Shown: positions 54,446 through 64,000 of the stretch, piece after piece | Layout: each line of letters begins with the position of its first letter | Numbering within the stretch: the stretch's first letter is position 1 | Assembly: GCF_023898315.1 (NCBI RefSeq) | Contig: NC_064619.1 | Coordinates: 485,191,376 to 485,255,375 of the forward strand | Reading direction: 5' to 3' | Origin: Schistocerca nitens | Lineage: Eukaryota > Arthropoda > Insecta > Orthoptera > Acrididae | DNA: 64,000 nt | Notes under the pieces: model-generated | What the model was told of the DNA's origin: nothing | Databases searched by the model: none | Seen by the model: only the letters and a program-made list of their open reading frames with translations | Position numbers and translations under genes: made by a program

Positions 54446-56084
54446 TTACCGCCGCTGGAACACGACCGTAGTCTTGAGGTAAAACCCGAGACCAGCTAAT
54501 ATGACGTCTGGCGACCGAAAGCACATATCGACAAAATTTTTATCGCCTCTTTCCTCTCGGTGCTGAAGCTATGAGTGTAATTCAAGCGAATCTACAATAT
54601 CATATTAGCTGGTCTCGCGTTTTACCTCAAGACTACGGTCGTAGTCATGAGTAATGTACTAAGACCGGAGTCAAGACCTCCTCTGGGAAGTGCTGCAGTC
54701 TATATGTTGCCAGATCGAGCATATTGCCGGACATAGATTTCTGAGAGGAGCACGACTGTATTGTCCACCTTACGTGAACGACTCGGCGGTCAATTTTTTG
54801 GTCTGGGACTGTATCTACTACACATATTGCACACTGAAGACTCAGAAGAATTTAAAAAAAAAAAAGTAGTTTATGAGAGCAACGTTAACCATAGTGTTCG
54901 AAGTATCCATAGTATTGTATACGTGTGTGTAAACGCCTTCCAATGACCACTCAAGGAAGACAAGGATACACAGTCTAGCTTCAATATTACAAATACGCCT
55001 CAGTTAGTGGATGAACTCAGACTTAGTTTGATAATAATATTGAAAATTTAGCAGCACTGTACCCATTGGTGTTAAACTCGTTTTCACCCAATGATTCCCA
55101 TAGCTACAGGGATACTACTTGTGATACCTCTTGGACAAAATACTTAAGCAGTTTTATCAGACGAAAAGATCAACCTGACACAAACTGTGGGACGTTTGTT
55201 TTACAACCTTCGTACCTGGATATTCAGCTTTTTCCTATTTGAGATATCTGTGAACGTTGCTGCTTAAGACGATTTAAGCAGAAACTAAATTCCCTCAGCT
55301 TCGACAATGTTTAAAGAAATCGTCTTATCGGCACTAAATCGTGGTTTGTGAATTGTTTACCGGCCGTACACTTCCGTATTTTGCCGGTTGGAAGGCGAAA
55401 GCATACTGAAATATTTCACACAGAAATTACTGTTACAGTGTACTTATGGAGCCAAATGAGTGAATTGCGTATTTTCCGGGGAGAAAGAGCACTGGCAAAC
55501 AGTCTTCGCTACATTAGGTTATTTAAACTGGCGTCACTCTGAGCTAGAATTTATAGTCAGCGATTAAGTGTAAGGTCAACGTTTCGGATGCGAGTTTTGC
55601 GACTGTGAAATACTTTCCTACATTATAGAAGCGAATATTAAATTTGAACTAATATAGCGAAAATTTTGTACTTGGACAGCTTAGAATGAAAATACTTCTG
55701 TTTATTGCAAAGGGAAACAATAGATTTTATAAAACACTGTCTGTCATACACAACTTGAAACAGGTCATGTCGACCAAATCATGTGGCAGAACTGACAGCA
55801 ACGTATATCGGAAGGCAGTAAGATCTCTTGCCTTTTGGTTTGTCAGTACTCGATAGCCATTTCTAGGCGAAAGTAAATGAAGAAAAGCAGTGCGTTTGTG
55901 TTACCAAGTAACGTCTTCGTCAATTACTTTAGTTTTATTGTAATCTACGAGTAATTGCTGGTGTTTGATATTAACATGAAAAGGATTCCGTAGACAGGGA
56001 AAGAACCTGTTCTTGGGAAACTACTTCTATAGTGACCAAAAGGCATTAAATGATGTTCAAGCACTTGTGTTACAGCAGCGGTAT
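54446..56084. other. unique spacer of the palindrome
   Basis: The 1639 bp between the arms. Holds a hairpin repeat at 54462-54642 and a segment (about 54705-54800) that matches 42560-42700 in reverse complement. The remainder has no gene; the frame at 55348-55542 has no domain. Confidence 0.8.
54462..54642. repeat. hairpin element with 43-bp inverted ends
   Basis: 54462-54504 (starts acgaccgtagtcttgaggta) and 54600-54642 (ends ctcaagactacggtcgt) are inverted repeats with about two mismatches, around 95 bp of loop. The 181-bp size and form suggest a MITE-like foldback. It begins 17 bp from the end of the left palindrome arm. Confidence 0.85.
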
Positions 56085-56589
56085 GAATAAAATGATATTA
56101 ATAATAACAGTAATAATCGAATTATCCGGCACCTTCACGCTTCACAGTGGATTTTCTCGAAATAAGAAATTTGTTGAATTTGTGAAAAATCAAAATGGCT
56201 TCACATCCAGCCTATGATGCCTAGAAGAGTCTTTACATCCTGCTGACATGAGAATAGCATAATCTCTGCGTCAGAAGCTTGCTTCTACTTGACCATTTAA
56301 TAGACTCGCATTTTTTCCACCGGTGACTAATTTTGTAAGCTAAGCACATCATCCGTTACAGCACACTCCTGGGGCTGGGTAATGTGGCCACAATGGTCTG
56401 GTGGAACGAACTATCACAGGTGCAATGCGTGGGTTCAGGCATTTACTTTTAAGAGGCACAAACAGATTTATTTTACCTCTGGTAACCTCAAGAGAAAGAC
56501 GTTATAATCCAGAATCCGCATTAAACATCACGTTCCTTCATTACCAAATAGGCAGAGCCGATTTACGTTGGGAAATGACACAGCGGAAG

Positions 56590-57300
56590 TCATGGTAACC
56601 AGAAATACAGTCGCCAGTAAGCTTACTTACATTAGAAAATTTTATTTTATTTGATGAACCGATAGCCATTTAAAGGGACAGGGCTGTTATTTTACTTGTA
56701 CTTGATTGAACTAGAGACGTTTAAAAATTTGGTGCTGGACTGTGATTCGAATTCGTATCTCCTCTTTCGAGGATCTGACTCTCTCGGAACAGTTGTTCAG
56801 TCATTTCGTTCCTTTTCCCAAGACTGCAATCTTCTCTAGGTCTCCTCCAAAGGTAAGTATGTGGGTCTGAAACCTGATCCAGTACAAAAATATTCATAAT
56901 TTCATTTCTAGCTTTATCAAGTGCACACCCACCTGCTAGTGAAAATTAACGTGCAATTTCAATGTCTGTTCATGTGTTGCCAACAATCGCAACAGGTGTC
57001 GTTATTTCTGGTCAAACACGCACACATCTTACTGTTCATGAGTAGGCAACTGATACTTAAGCTATATTCGTGGATGCACGGTAGGTGTGCAGTTCGATTG
57101 TCGCTTAGGCACAAAAGTTTGTATCCTTATTTTAGATTCAGACACCTAGCGGCTCGTAAGAAAAACCGATACGTAACATTTGATTTTTCTTAGTTAACAA
57201 TCGGATTACGTGTTGGGTTCGTATCTCCGTCACAGAACTTCACATCATGCACTTCATCTTTAAATGCATGCACACTTTGTTACTTCAGAATGGAGGTATA
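56590..57300 (+). repeat. B-box monomer family, right arm part Q
   Basis: Mirror of 53230-53940. Forward cores include gttgggttcgtatctccgtc near 57210. Confidence 0.68.
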
Positions 57301-57631
57301 TCAGACATCTTTCGTGGTTAGATAACAGGGACGAAAGGGTCTTGATAGGAGTCACGGTTTATTACAAAAATTGTCGTCTTTTATTGTCAAGTTTAGATTT
57401 GGTTACTGGTATTGGCAAAAATTTCGGTAATTCATGACTCTTCATGGCTAATCATCAATATGATGTGAGAAGATTACATTAGATTACATTAGATTAACTC
57501 TTGTTCCATAGATCATGAATACGACATTTCGTAATGATGTGGAACGTGTCATTTTAATGAAAGATTTCTTTAAATACCATGATTCAATTTCTTTACAACA
57601 ATTTTTTACACTCTCTCTCATTGCTTTTTAT

Positions 57632-57646
57632 TTCTCTCTCTCTCTT

Positions 57647-57684
<38 letters not shown>

Positions 57685-57688
57685 ATTC
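57632..57688. repeat. compound TC/AC microsatellite
   Basis: Mirror of the TG/AG tract in the left arm, of the same length in both arms. Confidence 0.93.
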
Positions 57689-59229
57689 TTTTTTATTTTT
57701 ATTTGTATGTTGTGCTCGACTATCGGCGAGGCACGAAAACGCCTGTGAATGACTTTCTTAGTTTTGAGTACACTTACGAAAGAAATATAAAAACAACAAT
57801 GAGAGTTGCTGATTTATGATGCTCAGTTTGCAGTCAGTTCTGAGTATTATTAGTAACTACGCTCCAGTCCCTAAACCTAGTTACAGAAAGCGAATCAGAC
57901 GCATTACGTATTCCAGGCCGTAGCAGCCGCGACTTGGAGACACCAGCTATGGTCACTTCCCAGACCGCTGTAGGATCACATCGGTTCGTCTTCTTCCTTC
58001 TGGTACTGTAACTGAGATTTGGCAACAAGGCAACGTATGTTTGGCAACTCTGTGATCGACGAGTTACTTCCTGGTGTGCACGGAAGTAAGCCTCAAAGTT
58101 CACTTGATTTTACCTGTCATTTCCATTGAATAATCTGAGTTATTATCGCTTGAAGGGTAACAAAAGATTGAAAATTTACGGTTTTCAGCCCAGGAAAGTC
58201 GTTGCAAGTGGAAATCGCAACTAATCTCGACCTTTAAATAGCGGTTTACTAGTTCTAGTTACTATTGCCTTCGTAATAGGAAGCTGAGACCCATACCTCA
58301 TCGCCAGCTCTGTGGTAACGTGCTGACCTGTGAAAGAGCGTCTTTTACGGTTCGCAGTTCCAGTCTCACTGACTGGTAACGTTTTTATCCCTTCTGTGAA
58401 AGAGCTACAAGCAGTCAGATCAAACATCAATAAGGAAATCGCAAGAAAATGCTTTCAGCTCATAGTGCAATGTTGAAAAACTTACAATGCTGCACAACAG
58501 GTAACGCCTCTTTCCACTGCTGACAAGCGAATTTTGGGTTTCTAGGAATACGTAACTATATTTATGAAATGCCACATTTGCATCCCTCTTGAGTATGACA
58601 CAGCATACCAATTAAACATAGACCCAATCAAAATCTAAGTGAGTAGCATTTTACTAATTCGTGTCGATAGAGGCATGCTTGTGTACAGATACTTTCGTCG
58701 TAAGGTTATCATGGTTAGTTTTATTTCATTTCCTATAATACAGTGCACAATTTTCGTAAGGTTTCCTTTAGTGTTGTTAAAACAATAGTAAACATGAGAG
58801 AGACATTACTCATCAACGATATATGCGAATTCTCTGATGTTACCTATGACAGTCTGACAATGCACATGCAGTTTATTGATTACATGCATGTAGAAAACTT
58901 GTTCTGAGTTAAAGCTGTCAAACAAAGTTTGAAGAAGACTAAAATATCACTACCACACGACGGCTAATGTAGAAAATACTTTTCTGACATATTATGGCAC
59001 GATGCGCTCTCCCTGCACATCTTCGAGATGCATCTGCTGCCTGCTGTCTATTAAACCTGAATAGAACAAAATGTCACAGTAGTTAGTCCTTTTTCCACAT
59101 GCGACTACTTTGGGTTGAGAAGTGAAGGGAATTATGTTCAAAGTTCCATTAGATTGATAACTTCAGCAGAGAGCAGAATTGCGTTTTAAAAAATGTAGCA
59201 CTGAATGTATTCGAACTCGCGACATCTTA

Positions 59230-61100
59230 TCTATGCTACAAGCTGACATGTAGCTACAACAGCTCCAGAGCTCGGCAACTATTCCTCCAGAACTTCTGGA
59301 TTCCACAGCACTGTGAGATTATGCATATGGCCAGGTCTTGACTTCTGAGAGACAAACAGTTACAGCTTTTCTTTTGGACTGAACGACGTTTTCTAGTAAC
59401 AGATAGCGCAATAGAATAGCTCAAGTGGAAAGGAACACTTCCTATTTAAACTTCTGCATCCTACACTGTTGGCAGTTGTGTGTAGGTGGCAGTTACGTGA
59501 TTTTATTTCTGTGATTACAAAATAGTCGAATGTATGCACTGGGTAGGCGAGGCAGCTAGTTCATGGTGATTCGGTCAACCAAGTAAATGAATTTACTGAA
59601 CATGCTGCAAATTACTACAGGGAGCCTGTGTGTCAGAATTTTCATCCAGTGTGGCGCAACTGCGTTACGATAGAAAAATGACTCGCAGAGAAGAGGATTT
59701 CATGGTCTGTTGGACGGATGGTAGGTTGTTATACCTATGGTCTGGGTTCAATTCCCACTTCTGTCAATGATTTTAGATAGGGAGAGACAGATTCCATTCT
59801 CTCCTGGCTACACCAAGTGAAGGAGATATAATGGCTGCGTGGTCTGGAAATTCACATTAAAGATGATATTCCTTCTTTACCAAGTAGACGGTAGGTTGAA
59901 CCACAATAAAGTCTGGAGTGGCGACATGTAGAAACTCTATCACCAGTAACCTTTCTTATACTAGTTATTTATTTCAAGTGACGACACAAACGCTATGTAT
60001 GGTCACAGGACACTTATTCCATCTTTTATTTGAGCTTCTGTATGTCGATAAAATTGGTTCTGAACTGGGAATGCAACTCAGACCGCCCTTAACGCGGAAT
60101 TTGGTCCCTTCGTGGCAATACAGCTCGGCTACAATTTGTTGTTTGTTCAAAACTGCAGATTCCTCAACACCTTCACATATTACGCGTGAATGGGATCGAA
60201 TCCTAGCCCGGCACTAAAGATTTAATTATGTATTATCAAGCTCTAGCATGAGAACACTTATCTGTTGGTGGATAATAATTTTGGTTTTTAATGTATTTTC
60301 ATTCGCTGTCAACACTAACGATATCTGACGTTTTTAACTCCCAGTGAGAGACAGAACTATTTGCGAGATGACTGTAAGTTCAAGATGCTATTCTGAGCAG
60401 CTGGTGGAGAAAAATTCGGTAGCTGACGTCTCCTTGTGTATAGTCAACAACGATATGTGTGGGGCTCTATTCCCAGTGAGCGCTGAACTCTTCGTCATAT
60501 TATTTCAGTTCAAACATGCTCACATGTCACTGCTGGTGCAACAAACCCATATTTAACGTTCGTTTTCTCTAGAATATAACAGCGATAGGTGCCGGGTTGG
60601 AGTCCTGGGAAGGAAAAAATTAATGTTTCGTCTCGTCATTTCAGTTAAAACATCTAGCTACTGCCGCGAAATTCCGATATGTCACATTTGACTGTGCTTC
60701 GATAGCAATCCGATTAGGTTCCGGGTTCGAATCCGTGTCCAACACACAGCTTTACCTCACGGCATTTCAAGTAAGTTACTTGTGAAGAAGCAATATTTAA
60801 CATCTCTCGTAGTTCGTTAACAGGGACAATAGATGCTGGGTAGGAATTCGCGTCTGTTAAAAATGTTTGCGTTATGCAATTTAAAGTTGATATTTGCTAA
60901 CTGATACTGTCTAAAATCGAGGTATATCACTCTCTGTATGCCTAATCAGGAATGACTGTTAGTTTCCGTCAGTCACGAAATCTTTGCTTAGTCTGCATGA
61001 GCTGGGTTTGAATCCATATGCAGAACAAGACGGTTCGTCGTGTCATTTAATGTTCATACATATTCTCAACTAGCTGCTCGTGAATAACTTAAATTTTTAA
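59230..61100 (+). repeat. B-box monomer family, right arm part P
   Basis: Cores near 60185, 60330, 60462, 60593, 60721 (gggttcgaatccgtgtcc), 60835 and 61003, giving spacings of about 145, 132, 131, 128, 114 and 168 bp. This is the clearest example of the monomer period. Colinear with 3106-5160. Confidence 0.75.
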
Positions 61101-61140
61101 TGTCATTTTGTGTTAAATAGTTCAAATGGTTCATATGGCA

Positions 61141-61339
61141 AGCCGGCCGGAGTGGCCGTGCGGTTCTGGGCGCTACAGTCTGGAACCGCGCGACCGCTAC
61201 GGTCGCAGGTTCGAGTCCTGTCTCGGACATGGTGTGTCTGAGGTCCTTAGGCTAGTTAGGTTTAAGTAGTTCTAAGTTCTAGCGGACTGATAACCTCAGA
61301 AGTGAAGTCCCATAGTGCTCAGAGCCATTAGAACCATTT
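61141..61339 (+). mobile_element. tRNA-derived SINE, mirror of 49191-49389
   Basis: Same insertion duplicated with the arm. Confidence 0.92.
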
Positions 61340-61739
61340 CTGAAGTATACGAGTATTTACGAACAGTACAAGCAGGATTGCAGCGAACTGATCACTTAGT
61401 GCAACATGGAGTACCTGTGTAATTAGTCATTCCAGCTGCATATCTGAGGGTAAGATTTGTTAAGCATTTCATTGCAGAATTAATGTAATATCCGCACGAT
61501 AATCTCTGCAGTCATACTTTATTAGGAGCCCGCGATTGGAGTACCATGTTCGTTAAATCGGATTACTCAAGCTGAGGCCAAATAAAGACAAGCGACAACG
61601 CCACAACACTATCTTTACTTAAGTAGGTAGTCAGCGCTAAAGTATGTGCGCCACCATTAACGTTACTGTAAGCAGTTTGACAACGTAACACCACCACAAC
61701 TACTGACAACCTGAACCATTATCATCACGCAGTTGTGAC

Positions 61740-61914
61740 AAATGGTTCAAATGGCTCTGAGCACTATGGGACTCAACATCTGTGGTCATAAGTCCCCTAG
61801 AACTTAGAACTACTTAAACCTAACTAACCTAAGGACATCACACACATCCATGCCCGAGGCAGGATTTGAACCTGCGACCGTAGCAGTCGCGCGGTTCCTG
61901 ACTGAGCGCCTAGA
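61740..61914 (-). mobile_element. tRNA-derived SINE, mirror of 48616-48790
   Basis: Same 5'-truncated copy with the same target duplication (acgcagttgtgac) on both sides. Confidence 0.94.
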
Positions 61915-62010
61915 ACGCAGTTGTGACTCTCAGTGATTACAGGTTACTGATGTTTGTCAAGAATAGCGGAAAGCGCCTCTGAAGTTCCATTTGCATTACA
62001 ACTAGCACGT

Positions 62011-62209
62011 GGCCGGCCGCGGTGGTCTAGCGGTTCTAGGCGCTCAGTCCGGAACCGCGCGACTGCTACGGTCGCAGGTTCGAATCCTGACCCGGGCATG
62101 GATGTGTGTGATGTCCTTAGGTTACTTAGGTTTAAGTAGTTCTAAGTTCTAGGGGACTGATGACCACAGATCTTAAGTCCAATAGTGCTCCGAACCATTT
62201 GAACCATTT
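62011..62209 (+). mobile_element. tRNA-derived SINE, mirror of 48321-48519
   Basis: Same insertion duplicated with the arm. Reads gcggtggtctagcggttctagg and ggttcgaatcctgacccggg. Confidence 0.94.
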
Positions 62210-63597
62210 GACTAGGACGGGGAGAATGCTAAATAACAGTGTCACCCAGCGAAGAGTAGAGTCCACGTATTGTCTGAAGTTCTTGCAGTTTGATATAATG
62301 CAGTTCCCGATAGTTTCACACTAACGAGGTCTTTTGGCTATCGAAATACTCATATGGGAATCATAAAAGTGGAATTGCTAGATCACCCAACCACCTTAAT
62401 AACACCTCATTCTGGATTGAATACGACTCGGAAAGCGACGTTAATTTGACGTTTTCATCCATCTCCTGACGTCTCACTGAATGAAGTCTGAAGTGCACGC
62501 ACAGTTGTGTTGCCTGCCGCAAGGATTCTGTGAAGTGTTGTGGCAGCTGGCAGTCATTGCTGAATACACACATGTGCAAATAACCTCACTGCTCTAGCGG
62601 AACTCGTGTTTGTTGCATTTTTTCCATACGGTAATTAGCACAATAACATAAGGCTTGTTCTGCTGAAGAACTTGATGCCCACATGTCCTTAAATAATAAT
62701 CTCCTAGCGGGAGGAATAAATACATGAAAGGAAACAGACTGTTGGACGAAAGAATGGACAGCTCCCTGCTTTTGGCGTTTCCGATAGCGCCTACGATAAG
62801 AATCTGGTGTCATATTATGCTTCAGAACTCTAAACTGTTTATTTTTTTTACTTCATACTAAAACAAAAGTTGTGATACGAGACGAGGAAATGACTTATAT
62901 GCTTCTCAGGAGCTTTAGTTTTTCGTGTTTATTTTCTCACTTCATATTAAAACAAGGGCGTTAATATGAGAAGAGGAAATGAAATATATGCTTCCAAGAC
63001 ATAATATTTCCTTGTGTGCTATTACTGCAAACATGAAAGCCCTGCAGTTAATTTTTGTATGTTGGATAAGTTTTGATATCACCTCACATTCCTTTGTGAC
63101 AAGGTTCCTATTGTCTTGGGATTCAAATAGAGTGGACGTTTCATCACTGGTTAATATTCTGATGACTAATGACATGATACCCGTTGCAATTTCTCCATGG
63201 CACCTGTGAGTAGAGTCTCACGTTGGTTACTATAAGAACACGCAGGCAGTGATATCCGCTCACTGGAGTCAGAGCCAAGGTGATTTCTTTCTGTTTAGGG
63301 CGAAGCGTCTGCTGCAGTGTCCACGCTCAGCCAACATAAACAAATCGCGGCGGCATTGGGCACTGCTAATCGCTGCACTTGTCGCGAGCCTCGACAACAA
63401 GAGCGCACTGTCTCTGCTAACGATACTATGGAGTTAATAGATCTTACTTAACGGAATACGCAGGACGTGGGATGGGTAAAAATTCAGTTTGTAGCTTCCC
63501 ATCGCATTAAAATACTTTACAGTCATATTTGATGCAATATTTATTGTTGGTTGTCTCTCTAATGTTAATAGTATTGATTCACATCGTGCGTTAACAC

Positions 63598-63601
<4 letters not shown>

Positions 63602-63654
<53 letters not shown>
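63602..63654. repeat. (AC)n microsatellite, uninterrupted
   Basis: The site that in the left arm holds the tRNA-Gly-like SINE. About 52 bp of pure AC. Confidence 0.96.
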
Positions 63655-63661
<7 letters not shown>

Positions 63662-64000
63662 ATTGATTCCTGTGAGGGTGACAACTACTGTGTGTTGAAC
63701 AACACATGCACCAGTCAGTTCCCCAGTTGGCGTCGAGTGGATGAGATTTTTCAATTACCTTGCACTGCAAGAATTGTAAGGAGGGGACTGAAAGTAAATG
63801 GACTTGATGTATGCTAAAGGGCTGCGACAAAGCAAAGCTTGACCGATTATCAGATAACTGTCCACATGGGCTTTGTGGACGAGTATACTTTTAGTAACCA
63901 ACCCACCCACGATCATTACGTAAGATTTCTCGAGGGCGTAGGGAAATTGATTTCATTAAGTCGTCGACAGTGTAGCGTGATGGTTTACTTCCCACCATAC

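Larger units (their letters stand above)
56085..64000 (-). repeat. right arm of the 8-kb palindrome (continues beyond the window)
   Basis: Reverse complement of 46323-54445 without the left-arm-specific SINE. The junction with the spacer is sharp at gaataaaatgatattaataa (56085). Visible substitutions cluster near the spacer (frames at 56401-56598 and 56921-57193 differ from their mirrors at four and two residues) and in the outer 1.5 kb. The 6 kb between is almost unchanged. Confidence 0.97.

Overview
This is eukaryotic, AT-rich, intron-scale DNA made almost entirely of transposable elements and their decay products. The element spectrum is many copies of one tRNA-derived SINE, jockey-like and RTE-like LINE remnants, several mariner/Tc1 lineages and long foldback repeats. 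This fits a large insect genome, most likely an orthopteran (grasshopper or locust). That assignment rests on remembered similarity of the SINE and element families, not on a database search. I found no convincing host protein-coding gene, no genuine tRNA or rRNA gene, and no CRISPR array or other prokaryotic feature.

Layout. 1-1319: mariner with a broken transposase, its left end cut by the window edge. 3106-6400 and 8740-9960: diverged arrays of a roughly 130-bp monomer carrying a Pol III B-box-like core, with SINEs between them. 9915-13450: a foldback element whose left arm was invaded by a LINE and right arm by a SINE. 14560-18745: LINE and mariner remnants plus an irregular array of the motif GGCTGAAGGCC. 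19812-21800: a decayed member of a multicopy arthropod protein family, itself invaded by a foldback element carrying a SINE. 22791-28914: one internally deleted mariner-like element and two broken Tc1-like copies of one family. 30690-38990: a decayed LINE containing a Tc1-like element (with two SINEs), a second LINE, and a deleted mariner (with a tRNA-like foldback element). 39030-45340: an RTE-like LINE on the minus strand, split by a 3.2-kb composite insertion. 46323-64000: a nearly perfect palindrome with arms of about 8 kb around a 1.64-kb spacer; the right arm runs off the window.

Interaction of the parts. Insertions can be ordered by nesting and target-site duplications (TSDs). Several LINE/SINE/Tc1 joins restore a clean target or reading frame when the insert is subtracted. 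The palindrome arms share three SINEs that predate the duplication. One SINE with a tRNA-Gly-like head occurs only in the left arm, so it marks a later difference between the arms. The 130-bp monomer family occurs in the arms, in 3106-6400, in 8740-9960 and inside the composite insertion at 42.5-44.7 kb, so it is the dominant repeat of unknown type here.

Limits. Family names come from visible motifs and memory. Boundaries given without a TSD or TIR are approximate. No alignment software was used, so identity levels are impressions.
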